This document shows positions 49,380 through 61,330 of a stretch of DNA of 64,000 nucleotides, in pieces. A program made the position numbers and the translations under genes. Location of the stretch: assembly GCA_033980235.1 (NCBI GenBank), contig CM067062.1, positions 17,948,301 through 18,012,300 of the forward strand. Direction: 5' to 3'. The notes beneath the pieces were generated by a model that worked only from the letters and a program-made list of their open reading frames with translations, was not told where the DNA came from and did no database searches. Numbering within the stretch: position 1 is the stretch's first letter; every line of letters begins with the position of its first letter. This DNA comes from Diadema setosum. Lineage: Eukaryota > Echinodermata > Echinoidea > Diadematoida > Diadematidae.

Positions 49380-49620
49380 ATCATGCATCTGCGCAAGTTT
49401 CAGTCGCAAGCCTTCAAGGTTGATACCACTCCCTTTCGTCATCTTGTCCAGAGGCGTGACAGCAAAGGGTGCAGTCTTCCTTCCACCTGCTGGCTGAAAA
49501 TTCTTCAAACAAATTGGCTCATTTAGATTCCCCTTGTCATACACCACACACACATGTGAAGGGATCATCCATTGATTCTTAGCAGTTTTCACAAAGAGCA
49601 CATTGACAAAACTGACAACT
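49380..49620 (-). CDS. Coding-like segment, unrecognised, ends at MITE border
   Basis: The minus strand is open for about 80 codons and has the mixed composition of a real protein. Words in order are KTAKNQWMIPSHVCVVYDKG, EPICLKNFQPAGG, APFAVTPLDKMTKG and NLEGLRLKLAQMHDI. The frame ends 3-4 codons after crossing into the MITE at 49379. Upstream a stop lies near 49634, and a possible acceptor GTTGTCAG at about 49612. I recognise no family. Options are an exon whose 3' part was replaced by the MITE, a gene fragment, or a chance frame. No partner exons found. Confidence 0.3.
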
Positions 49621-49820
49621 ATACCCCAACACTACAGTACATGTCTGACCTGTGAATCATACGCAGGAATGCTACTGTAGTATTAATCTGGTCATCACAG
49701 AGTGAACCTGCACAATATGTTGAATGACTAAGTCTTTGGGCTGGTGGTGGAAATAAAATCAGAACATGTGAAATGAAAGTCTAAAAGGCACGGCAAGTCT
49801 AGCCTTTAATACTCCTCCTA

Positions 49821-50275
49821 GGCTGCTTTCACATAGAAGTATACTATTCGGGTATTCGGGCTCGTTTTTCGAGGGCACGCGAATAGCTTGAATCGAACGA
49901 TAGGATTTCCTCACACCGGTTCACATAAGAGGGCACTATTCGAAAGTACCGAATACCTGCGAAAAGTATAGCAAAGTGGGAATCGAGCTTGTTCGATTTT
50001 CTTGCAGCGTATACCGTCTCTCGTTTATGAAATAATGACACTTTTGGTCTGGATTTGCCCGTTAGCAAACATAAGCATGTAGACCGACATTCTGATGCAG
50101 TTTAGAAATTGTTAATAAGATTTGCTGCGATGTAGGAGGAAGAAATCCTCACTACATGGGATGGTGAGTTGACGGTGCGGGTGATGGTGTATTCGGTGCT
50201 CGAATAGCGAATAGCGAATAGGCGAATAGTGAATAGCGAATACCGAATACCGAATACTTCTATGTTAAAGCAGCC
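49821..50275. mobile_element. 455-bp TIR element, TA target duplication
   Basis: The left end GGCTGCTTTCACATAGAAGT and right end ACTTCTATGTTAAAGCAGCC are inverted with one gap. TA flanks both sides (49819-49820 and 50276-50277). Subterminal DNA consists of GAATAGC/GAATACC heptamer repeats (clearest at about 50203-50260) and inverted TATTCGGGTATTCGG words at the left. The word GGTTCACATAAGAGGGC near 49917 repeats the end module. The centre is ordinary AT-rich DNA. No transposase. Confidence 0.87.
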
Positions 50276-50291
50276 TAACATGTACACAAAA

Positions 50292-50545
50292 ATAATTATC
50301 ATTATTATTATTACTATTATTTATAATGCGCTTTTCCCACAAGGCCCAAAGCGCTTACAATCAATTCAAAACATGTATGACAGTATGTGTAATTGGATAA
50401 ATGTTATATATACAGCTACGAACTAGTTGCTACTGAAAAGATGTGTTTTCAAGGCTTTTTTGAACACACTGACTGATGGAGACTGTCTAACGGTAAGTGG
50501 TAAATTGTTCCAGTACTTTATCCAGAAGAGGAATTGCAAAAACAG
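50292..50545 (-). mobile_element. 3' end of a CR1/L2-like LINE (5'-truncated)
   Basis: On the minus strand, codons down to a stop at 50423-50425 read YWNNLPLTVRQSPSVSVF then KKALKTHLFSSN. This is the conserved C-terminal pattern (WNxLPxxxR, a short gap, then FKxxLKTHLF) of CR1/L2-clade reverse-transcriptase ORF2 proteins. A short 3' UTR follows with the pairing word AAGCGCTTTGGGC and then an ATT/ATA triplet microsatellite (50296-50325), the usual tail of such LINEs. Upstream of the WNNLP motif the reading slips frame, so it is a dead 5'-truncated copy. It lies 15 bp from the MITE end at 50277. Confidence 0.75.
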
Positions 50546-51429
50546 CGAAATGCAGAGCATTTCATTGTTTGGTTGCCACTGTTAACACATAGCATCAAGC
50601 CCCCATTGTTGCATTGTAGCATTGCCTTTGTGTTGGCAGGTAGTCAACCTGAATGGAGCTATCCAGGCAAACAAATAGGATGTGATCAATCCTGAACATC
50701 TCTCCACAAGCGGTTGCTTTCACATGGTTGCCTAATTTCCTGCACGGTAGAATGCCTTACTCTGCCAGACAAAAAACGGTGCATGTTTTGTTTCATATCG
50801 GGCTGCTGTGCTGCCTTCAATGTACATACATTGTATGTCAGGAAGATCTGCAGCAACCAGGTGGGAGAATCATTACAAGATAAAGTGTCTTTCCTCTTGT
50901 TTTGATTCTGTTTTTTGTCGCGCTTTCTCTTGCCAGAATGGAAAGGAGTCCATGCCTCGGCCATCTTTTTCACTCCACTCTTCTAACAATCATGACCTCC
51001 TACACATTGCTACCTCCATACGGAAGGCACGTTCCGAAGTTGCTGGTATTGAAATGGCATTACAATGTGATCACATCAACAGACAAAATATTCTGACTTC
51101 ATTTTATTCTTGTCAACAGACATTATCATTTCTAATTTATATATGAACATCTATATCCAATGGTACAACTTGAGAAAATTGGTAGCTGCATTCAAACAAA
51201 CTAGGAGTATGCACTTCAAGGTTTCTACAAAAATTCATGCAATATCATCTCCCCCTGTATACCACCTCTAGTCTCTGCACGTCAAAAATGTGTTACTCAT
51301 TTGATTATCGTAACTGCCAAGATGACACACTCCATTTGGATCAACATTCCATCACAAAAGGTCACACCCACGCACCCCAGAAGCTCCCGCATCTCCCGGT
51401 AAAGTTGTTGGCACAGAACGGCATGATGC

Positions 51430-51780
51430 TAGGATGACACTTTCATTCACTCCCGGGCCCTGTTGACGACATCAGAGGCTTTACGTCTGATCCATCTCGA
51501 ATGATCCCCGAACCCTGATCATAAATCCCCCCTTCTAGAAATGAGCGATGTGAACACACCCTATGTCTCGAAGCCCACAACAGCCCCGGTTGCTCCCACC
51601 TCCAAATCCGCGCTCTAAGGGGCTTATGGAAATGTCCCCTCAGCCCATTAGAATCAACTTAATTTGGCCAATCCGTGACAGCGTCGCACCGCGCAGCCGC
51701 GGCTACCAAGACTGGCTGCACTATTCCTTCACTTTGAAGTTTTTAATAAATCCCTGCCACATGAATTGGGAGTAATGTTG
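51430..51780. promoter_or_regulatory. Candidate cis-regulatory patch
   Basis: GC-richer, non-repetitive sequence of about 350 bp. It combines AATCAACTTAATTTGGCCAA near 51650 and TTTTTAATAAATCCC near 51740 with several GATC words and a CGCAGCCGCGGC block near 51693. The 70-codon plus frame has no domain. Inference from composition and motifs. Confidence 0.22.
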
Positions 51781-52694
51781 GCAGTGAACTTTACATTCTT
51801 ACATGAATTTTAAGGTGACAGGCCAAATTAGTGTGGTGTTTGGGTAGACTACACTCTACAACAGGCAGACAAAGCGGAAGAGAATTCATAGTGGCTCCAT
51901 ATTATGATTCATGAACCCTCTATCCCTTTTTTTTCCTTGTCAAAATTTTCATGTTATTTAGACGTTGTACACTCCTTTCACACAGCACAAGGAAATTCTT
52001 CCCTGTGCTGTATTACCGTAAGATTTCATACGTAAGATTTCATGCTTGGAGACATTATTCTATTATCAGGCAGAATTTTATGATGTTTGCAAAAGGGATA
52101 TATGACCTTTAATTCACAGAAGGCGGCAGGGGAATATATCTCACTCTCACACAGAGAAACCTCCATAATCACACAATGTAGTTTTATACCTATAATTAAG
52201 AAATCCAAGACTAAGCTTGACTTGACTACAATACTGACAGCCAAACAACTTGCTTATTCACTATTATATGCAAACATATATGAATATGTGGTATTATTGT
52301 TTTACTAATGCAATAGCCAACCCTATCCCCCTCACCCCCTCCCCCCCCCCCCAAAAAAAAATAGAATGAATAAAAATACTATATTTTTGATGAACTATCA
52401 GGATTTTACACCTTACGAAGTCTCTGATTGCTCATAAACAAGCATAACACATTGTATCTGAATAATATGAATACATGAGAATTCTCTCTTTCCATTCACG
52501 CCAAAGGGAGAACCTTGTTTTGGGGGGACCCCAAGTGTGCCGATGGATTTGGTTCTTTCTCTGCTGGATCACCACCCCATAGATCAACGTGACAGCCCTC
52601 GTCTTCTGGAGTTGAACTTGACAAACATGTGGATATTGCCTGTTGCCACACACAATCACAACGCAAATCACCTCTCTTTCAGGATTTCTTTATT

Positions 52695-52710
52695 CCCCCC
52701 CCCCCCCCCC
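52695..52710 (+). repeat. 16-base C run
   Basis: Uninterrupted C homopolymer in a pyrimidine-rich stretch. Confidence 0.95.
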
Positions 52711-53661
52711 ATTCATTTTCTTTCTTTATCTGTAAGTTGGATTTTTTGGTATGTGTGGATTTTTTTTTTCCCCCCTTACTGTTGCTCATGTGTTTGAAGT
52801 GTGAGAGCGTCCACGATCAATCACCAACATTCGGTGTAGAAGACAAAGTTTACAAAGTGGCTGTAGGTAGAGAAAAAAGAAATCTATTTTCATTCCAATG
52901 CGTGCTCTCAGTGAGAATACTGAGATTGAAACTCCACAGCAAATAAAGCCATTGCTACCACAGTGGTATTTCACTTTCAGTGACTGGTCAGAGAATGACC
53001 GCAGAGCCATTAGGCCCAGTTGTCATATCAACTATCAACCACAACACTGTCCATTAATTCTGAGTGCAGTATGACTGTGTAACTGCAGACTATTATATAA
53101 TCACAACAAACAAATCTTACATCAGAGGAATAGCTACTGTTGTGGTCATAACCTGGTCTAGGTATACATGTATGCTTGTAATTGCACATACATACTTCTC
53201 TTATGACTTCTGGTAGAGATGATATCTTCTCAAAACAATGTAGAATCACACGTAAACACTTCAGCAAGAGCAAGTAGGAAACATACATGTATGTGCATAC
53301 ATGTACATGTTGGAATGATCAAAATAATACTACCATTTAAATATGTGTGTACATACATTATACATACACACATACTTGCATACTTCTATAGATTCACGTA
53401 GAGAACTACACATGCCCATAAAGTGTACTCGAGCATTACAATCCAGGTCTTTTCACATAGTAAAAAAAAGAAAACCAAAACAAAATGTATCAACAAAATG
53501 AAGAATATAAAAATGCTGTGTTCCCTGGGACAAGCCAAAGGCACAAGAACATTCAAGCCAAAGTTGATTACAAGCACTGCTTGAGGAGGAACCCTGGTGA
53601 CAACTTTGCCCATGCACTTTCCCCATAGAAATCCACCAGCAAGCTACTCCATATTGGGCTT

Positions 53662-53679
53662 GGGGGGGGGGGGGGGGGG
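53662..53679 (+). repeat. 18-base G run
   Basis: Uninterrupted G homopolymer followed by more G-rich sequence. Confidence 0.97.
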
Positions 53680-54587
53680 AATGGAGGGGGAGACTTGAGA
53701 GGGAGTGTGCAAAAGAAGGCAGAAGCCCATGGAATTGTGTCAGCTAGACAGGAAATGATTCAATCGTGTTGGAAGCTCAGGTTGCCAGCAAGCGAATTAC
53801 AGCGGCTCAGGCTTGCCGTTTGGATGAGGTAAAAGAGCACACTACCAACCAAGCGCCCCAGCCATCTCACAGTGTTCTGCCCCTATGATGCATGTGTTGC
53901 GATGCTGCAGTTTCCCTTCTATTGTCGCGCCACAAGTGGCTCCAACTATCAAAATCATATCTGACTAATAGAAAGCAGAAACAAGCCAACCACTCTTGAT
54001 GTCTTTCAGCGTTTTTGAGGCTCAAGTGTTTGCACAGAAGTAGAAGAAAGTGAAGATAATGAAAGCACTTTCTACCCACTCACACTTTCTGTCCCCACGA
54101 CAGGCCTGCCAAGAACTCGCAGTGAAGCAGATGGGGGCTTCTACACTTCTAAACTCACCATCGAAACTGCTCTAAAAAGGCCACTTACGAAAATCCTCTT
54201 CAACCCTCCTTGAGCTGGGATAATGGCTTCGATACAATCAGAGCTGAGGGTTATTTTGGACAATATGTAGGCCATTTTTTGTTTTTTTATCTTGATACGG
54301 TGTCAATTAACCCTTACTCTCATCTCCTCAATGGCTGCCAATGGACATTGTATCCTTGGAAAATTGGAAAGAAACAGAGACACACAGAATACAAAGCAGA
54401 ACACAAAGGCACAAAAGAAACACTTGGGAAGGAAGATAATACCATGCAGACACCCTAATATCACGTTTGCTCATTTACACTAACTGAATAACTCATAAAC
54501 CTGACGATGTCACATGATTTAAGTCTTAGGTTCACATTCAAGGGGGAAAATGTTTTAGCACTCTGCATTGGTAGCCGATGTAAAGAA

Positions 54588-55056
54588 ATACTGTATACAC
54601 CAAATATTTTGCGAGGTTTTTATTTTCTCAAATTTTGCGAGTCAGGTGCTATTCGCGAAATTAAAGACACATGAAAATAATGACTCTGATCCCGATATGA
54701 ACGTGATGCACACGTATACATTACTCTGTTCAGTACAGTACTCCATGATCACGAATTTAACCACTCGCAAAATCGTCGAGAAGTCCCAATTCGCAAAGAT
54801 TTAGACTCGCTAAATATACTGTATACGCTGTTATTTTCGCGTACAGATATTTCGCGAATGCCAAGGCCATAGACATTTTTGCGAGATGTTGTTTTCGCGA
54901 ATTGACGCCGACGCTTAAGTTAATGCAATATTAACAGGGCGCATGGAGACATTTTCGCGTGTTGTTAAATTCGCGATCCAACTGTGATTCGCGAAATTCG
55001 TTAAAAATTCAACCCTCGCGAAAATAACAGCTTATACAGTATGGCGTATACAGTAT
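54588..55056. mobile_element. Two nested TIR elements with TTTTCGCG words
   Basis: The outer ends are ATACTGTATACACC (54588) and GCGTATACAGTAT (to 55056). An inner unit at about 54816-55042 has stronger ends, ATACTGTATACGCTGTTATT and AATAACAGCTTATACAGTAT. The whole is filled with ATTTTCGCGA, TTCGCGAA and TTTTGCGAG words in both orientations, so it is highly self-complementary. A copy inserted into, or beside, a relative sharing the same TACTGTATAC end explains the pattern. No coding capacity. Confidence 0.8.
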
Positions 55057-56830
55057 CTAATACCAGCATGCATGCCAGTGCTGGGATGTCCAAGTTCAAA
55101 GCTATGGTAGTCAACCAAAAGCACTTAATTGGCAACTCTGTCAAGCCTATCCACTGAGCCATTCAGATGATTTTTCTCTATCCTTAAGATTTTTCCCCTT
55201 AATAAAAGCTATCATTTGCATCCCTCTCCACTTATATCAAGAACTGTTTCCTTTGATTGGCACTTAACATTAGAGATGCCTGGTTAGTGACGCACACATA
55301 GGACCACCAGGAAACAAAAGAGGAATTGGAAATTATGAGCACGGCAAAGGACTTGGCTTCACCCTGCCCACAGGGGCATGGAGCAAAGGTGGCAGATGGT
55401 TCTGTTTCCAAAAATTACCATTATCTGCACATTGGTACATTCTTCGTGCGTTTCGTGCCTTGCGGGCTCAAAATATTCTTATGAGGCACTGATGAAGGAG
55501 ATATGTTTAGATACTAAAAAAAAAAAATCTGAAGCTTCTCCCACACACCACACACTACACGCACACATGCAAACGTACATACATTTGTATATAAACTAAA
55601 CATACACACACACATACACACATAAACACACACTGGATCATGTGCATCACGTATTCATGTAACACTCTGTGTGCCTTGAGTGCGGATTGCTATAGAAAAG
55701 TCAGTAGCATTGTACACAGCAATCAAAATTTCCCAGCACAAAAAGGGTTAAACGCAGGTGTTCTATGCAGACAAGCCACATCAGAGCTTCATTGTTTGAC
55801 TCTTGATTAAGCATTCATGTGACGCTTGTAACAGGTAATACAATTATTGTAGAATAGAATGAAATATCTAGTTTGCACTGGTAGTTTAGTATCAAAACCA
55901 CTACACCCACTAAGGGACAGCCAGTACATGGATAGGCAAAATTGTTTTAAAAAAACAATAACAACAACAATACGAAAGACTAAAACACAAGATGGTATTC
56001 ATACACTTCTCAAACATTTGTTAGCTTAGAACACGTGGGTTGTTTTTTTCTACTATGAAATAACATATAAGTGTCACAGCAACAGATCACTAAGTATGTA
56101 CTATTACTGATCATCACTGGTATTTACGGACCACTTTCACAGAAACTCAGGGCAGGACAAACTTATGTATTATCACTCATAGTATTAAGAGCAAGAGACT
56201 GAAGGCGTGAGGAAAGCTTGCTTGGACAAGAGAAAATCTATTTGAAGTGCTCGTAATTTATTTCTCTCCTACATTGTGTACACTTGAGCAACCTTTCCTG
56301 TCACTTATCCAGCACCCTTCCACCACCACTCTCGACACAGGCATTTCCTGGGGTAAGTCATTAAGAGCGTAGCTTTCCGGGCACTGACTAAATGAGTACA
56401 CCGACTGTTCCTTTGCACAGGATTACTCATGCAGTAACTGTCCTGATGCTTTGTTGTTGCTGGCTGCCTCGTCCGAGGACTCAAAGTCGGCTTCAAGCAC
56501 AGAAAACGTCAGCCAATCACAGATAAGTCCCCTTTTGAAGCATAACCTTGTACATTTTCAATCCATACATGCAATGCATTTCTCTCAAATGAAAGAATGT
56601 TAAAAAATTAGGAAATGTTACACTGTCTGTACCATGGTGTCAGTTGTCATAACAGTAGCTTGTATGCCCTACATATTATTATACACAGAAGTAATGAATG
56701 TCTAAAGATAAGTCTGTACTTTTTTCCATCCAAAGAACCATGACACTGATTCACATACAATTTAATTCATTGATAATGATTGTCTATCCAATGACATTCA
56801 AGTGTAACCATGGTAATAGTGTACACAATA
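55057..56830. other. 1.8-kb stretch without a recognised gene
   Basis: No gene recognised. CA-rich repeat at about 55600-55634, and a dispersed repeat at 55668-55750, annotated separately. Confidence 0.5.
55668..55750 (+). repeat. Dispersed repeat, copy A
   Basis: About 80 bp that aligns with 59255-59335 through TTGAGT, AGCATTGTACACA, TCAAAA, CCC and GGCAC/AGCAC-AAA-GGTTAA in the same order, roughly 70% alike by eye. A weaker third match lies at about 63350-63397. Function and class unknown. Confidence 0.5.
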
Positions 56831-57591
56831 TGTGACCCGCTACAACAAAATGATCCTAAAGTCGGGCGAGGTCGATTATTTGAAAATTGCACGATATAAT
56901 CCCCTAATCTTTCTGCTTTAGATTGATATATAACACATTTTATAAAAATAATCGGCTGCGGGGATATCGATGTTTAAAAGAGAGCATGTCGAGACGTCTG
57001 GAAAATCACTGTTTCGAGAAAAGCGCCCTAAAAGTCTTCCTTTCGACGCAATCGCGAACAACGGACACGCAAGTCAGTTTTCACCTCTGGACAATAGAAG
57101 GTAAGCCCTAGCAACCCCCGAAGAGTTCATTCAAGCACATCAGCGTCGGCGGTCTCCTCACCAACCAATCAGTGACCAGGATGTGAGAAGCGGCTGAGCA
57201 TAGCGCACCCCGCCCGCACGTACCAGTCGACTGGGCAGTGTGCGAGCTTCACGCTTCGGTTAGCAGCAAGCAGCAAACTGACCAACGAGATCACTCTGGT
57301 CGTTGTTAGGGGCGGAACCTATCTGTGGCGCTCAATCCAAATTTTCGAACCAGTTTTTGCTTCGTTGAAACGCCAAAAAACATGGCTCAGAAAAACGCTA
57401 TTTTTTGGTCTTTCCTTTGATCATTTTGCTTCAAAATTTCCACAGATGATAGAAGACATGTTCGACTCCAATAATGTATCAAAATTAGAAAATCGTAAGT
57501 TTTGACCAATTTTGATGCTCTAACTTCAAACTCGATTTTCACGGCTTCGACCGTGCGCGACTTTAGGACCTTTTTCTTGTAGCGGGTCACA
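56831..57591. mobile_element. 761-bp TIR element, TA target duplication
   Basis: Ends TGTGACCCGCTACAACAAAA and CTTGTAGCGGGTCACA are inverted, and pairing continues with CCTAAAGTCG / CGACTTTAGG. TA flanks both sides (56829-56830, 57592-57593). The interior is GC-richer in the middle (57120-57330), with no open frame carrying a domain. The size is large for a MITE, so it may be an internally deleted transposon. Tc1/mariner-like by target only. Confidence 0.85.
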
Positions 57592-57593
57592 TA

Positions 57594-60111
57594 TGATTCT
57601 TCACCCTTTTTTGTGTCCGAACTTTGGACAGTGTGCACAATGCTATGAGCTTTTGTTTTTTTGTTTTTTCACCAAACAGGACTGAAAGTACTAAGCTTCA
57701 TCACACATGGAATCATACCCCTGTAGGCTTCCTACAAATTTGTAGCTTTAACCAGCATTACAGTGGGTAATCTGCAGGAGGAGAAATGTTTACCAGTGAC
57801 AGGAAGTGCTCTTTAGAAGTTTACGGGTCCCAAGTGCCTTCCTTCCATATGTCTGCAGGTCAGAATGTTAGCACATTGAGAATGTGAGGAGATTGAGCCA
57901 ATCACATCATTTATGAGCTACGACCTCTCTCTCCCCCAGGTCAAGCTACAACCTCAATGCTCTAAAGCTAGTTAGTTGTCTTTCCAAACCTTATATGGCC
58001 TTGCCAAAAAAAAAAAAAAAAAAACTTCTCAGAAGATGCTGATCAAAGTTATGTCTGATGAATAAAATGAAAATTCTGAAGAAATGAAAAAAAAAAAAAC
58101 TTTTCAGAGTAGAATAAACTCCAAACCTGTATCACATCAGACCACTCAATTCTCTTTCCATTATAAACTTTCTGACTTACTTTATCCCCCTTTGACAAAT
58201 AATGTATCCATGAGATGTGTTGAATGGACAGAAGCTTGCTCGATCTGCACTGTAAATGCAGTCTGTACCTGCATCACAGCATCAATGCCCATAGATGAGA
58301 ATGGATGACGTTGACTTTGAGATTGTGAACATGTCGCTCTACATGCCAGAGTACAGCCACCCCATTCCACTCAACTGGAACGCTTCGATGGGACAATATC
58401 TCGGTAACATTTCCAAAGCGCATCATTCTTACTGAAACATGACAGATCGTCTGCTTATAAATTCAATCGGAAACTTTTTTTACCCCAACAAATATCAGGA
58501 CACTACACAAATTGACTATTTAACGTTTTATATAAGTGAAGAAAGAAAATTCAATTTACGATGTATGTAGAGTAGCCTTTCATTTTTGGTAAACAATAAA
58601 ATGGCAATTTACACCTAAGAAAGTACATTCAACAGTAACCAATTTTTCTTGCCACACAACACTTAGTCGATGAGCATGCTGAGCCCAGCCTTACTCCAGT
58701 TAAGGCCAGCTACTTGTAACAGTGAAAATATCTGAACTCTTTCAGTCAAGACAGCTGCCCGTTATATTCAGGACAAAGATCGAATTCCAGAATTATCTCG
58801 ATTATAAAGCAGAGGTGACTGTCCTAAGCATGGACCTAATTCAATTCAGAGCCTTATGCTGACATGTTAACATGTCACTTTTTATTCTCAAAGTTTCTGT
58901 TAGGTTTATTGGGACGTTAGCTCTCTCTCATTGATTCCTTTACTCGCCAAACAGAGAGCAAACACGACTGTCAACACATGGGCTTCACAGAAGCACCCAC
59001 CACAACAACAAGGGTTTGGTTTGGCGCAACTAGTCCTCAATGGCCCTCCATGAAGAAGAGTGTACCCGGCACAAAACCATTCAAACACAGCCAGAGAAGG
59101 GGTGAGGAAAACAGCAGGGCATGGATTCTTTGTTGCTATTGTTTGGGGTTTTTTTTAACCCCACCTTTAACATGACTCAAACAGGGGGACAAAGAAAGTG
59201 GTGTTACATGATGCACATGTACCCAATACAGCACTTCTCTTTGTTTAATGTTATGTATGCTTTGAGTACTGATTGACACAGAAAACCTCATAGCATTGTA
59301 CACACTGTCAAAAGTCCCTGGCACGGAAATGGTTAAGTGATATTACAGAGTCGGCAATATCAGGGTTGACCATTTTCCCTCACTTACAAGTCCTCATAAA
59401 GTAGGGAGTAATTTTTCAAACTAAAATTTGATTTCAATTTCAGCAAATGTAAACATTCCACATAGTATCCTGTAAACTTCTATGAAAGAAAACTGCTATA
59501 CAAAAGACAGTTTGTTGTAAAAAATGCATAGCAAATTGCAATGTGATACCGGGAGATCTGTTCTCTCTGATATGCTCACAGCAAAGAGGGAACAGGAGAC
59601 TATTAAACTATGACATCCTAAAAAGAACTTACCCTCCCCCACCGCAACTACTAATGCCTTAAATGCAAACTTGTACATAGCATGCCCCCCCCCCCCCTCC
59701 AACAAAATGAGATACAGTATAAACTGTGAATTTGTGTTTTCATTGAGGTGCAATATAAACATTCTGCCCAGATTCTTCAACACAAAGGAAGATAGCCTAG
59801 ACTGCTGCAGAAATCAAAACCTGCAGATTTCCACAATAAAACAGGGTACACAATCATGAAGAAGAAACACATAATGCATAATTCCCAGATCTACACTGGT
59901 GTCAATTGCTGGTTGTCATGGAAAATCTAGTTTGGAGAAGCACCAAAGAATATTTCCAGAGACTAAATCTATGCCCTGCAGTATGTACAAGTAGCCAAGT
60001 ATGCATACAAACATTTGATATGATCATCACAAGGTCATATGATCTAAATTGGCTTCAAATTGCTAAGGAAAAAAAAAATAATAACAACAACAACAGCATA
60101 GATGTACAAGA
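57594..60111. other. 2.5-kb stretch without a recognised gene
   Basis: No gene recognised. A run of 19 A at 58006-58024, a C run at 59685-59697, and an ACAACAACA tract at about 60083-60095. Confidence 0.5.
59255..59335 (+). repeat. Dispersed repeat, copy B
   Basis: Partner of 55668-55750, same orientation. Contains the word TAGCATTGTACACACTGTC and ends GAAATGGTTAA. Confidence 0.5.
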
Positions 60112-60735
60112 AACTAGAAATGTCGCTTTGGCGACTGGTATGCCTCCGCCATAATGCATGATTTTCCCAATAGGTCTAGATAGTACATGTGGACAATGTG
60201 TGATTACATTTTCACAAAATTGGCAAAATATTGAAATGACAAGTTTGTCACAAACGTGTTGAATGTTCACCTTCCTTGACCTAGGTTTAATTGGATAAAT
60301 AGGAGAGCATGTATCTAGGGATTTAAGGACTTTAACCTGACTTTGACCCATTCATACATTTAGGCATTGAGTAATTTTCAAGGTACAGGTGTGGAGAAAA
60401 AGTGCAATTTCTGAATTGAATAGTAAATTGTTACCATTTTCATCTGGCCCTTGACCCTAAAATTCATAAGATAATCACTTTCAGGTAGAACATGCATAAT
60501 ATGTACTAAGTTTCAAGATAACTTGAGCCACTTCGTGATATGGAGGAAAAAGTTAGTTCAGCACTTTCACTTGATCTTTGACCTTTTGACCTTTGAGGCA
60601 AAAAAAGAAGATAAAAAAAACTTTCCAGAGAATTTCTATTAGGTTACACATGCATACACCAAGTGTAAAAAAATAATAACCCTGCTGGCATTGCATAAAT
60701 ATGAGGGAAATAGTAAAATTTTGAAGTGTTGCACT

Positions 60736-61211
60736 TGACCTTTGACCCCTGACCTTTGACCCCATGAACCCTACATTCTCTAGATAATCACTTCCAGTCA
60801 GTACATGTATATACTATGTTCCATGAAGATACCTTGAACAATTTTCCAAGGCACGGAGAAAAAAAAGAAGTTTTGATATTTTTACTTGACCTTTTGACCT
60901 TTGACCTTTGACCTCATGATCCAAACTTTCACCAGCGATTCTTAATTGGGTAATACATGTATACACTAAGTTTCAAGAAAATATCTTCAGGCATTCAATA
61001 GATATGGCGAAAATAGTGAAATTTCATGTATTTGACCCTGACCTTTTGACCTTTGACCTTTGACCTCATGACGCAAACTTTCACCAGAGAATCTTAATTG
61101 GGTAATACATGTATACACTAAGTTTCAAGAAAATATCTTCAGGCATTCAATAGATATGGTGGAAAAAGTGAAATTGTATGTATTTGACCTTGACCTTTTG
61201 ACCTTTGACCT
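60736..61211. promoter_or_regulatory. Cluster of direct-repeat-1 nuclear-receptor half sites
   Basis: TGACCTTTGACCT, the complement of the canonical DR1 site AGGTCAAAGGTCA, occurs perfectly at 60895, 60902, 61047, 61054 and 61199. The accepted variant with GGGTCA occurs at 60736 and 60750. Sites at 60895/60902 and 61047/61054 overlap, giving three half sites in a row. DR1 is the known binding site of HNF4, RXR and COUP-TF type receptors. Whether any receptor binds here is inference. Confidence 0.6.
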
Positions 61212-61330
61212 TGAGCATGTGCACCCAAAAGTTGATAGGCACAACTTCACCCCCTAATACACATACATGCCAAGTTTCATTAGGATACCTCAAAAGGTTT
61301 TGGTAGTTACCCTGTCCACAAAATTCATTA

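Larger units (their letters stand above)
50546..54587. other. 4-kb stretch without a recognised gene
   Basis: No gene recognised. Contains C/G runs at 52341-52352, 52695-52710 and 53662-53679, and CATA-rich sequence at 53280-53375. A 95-codon minus frame at 50686-50973 just upstream of the LINE remnant has no known motif. Confidence 0.5.
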
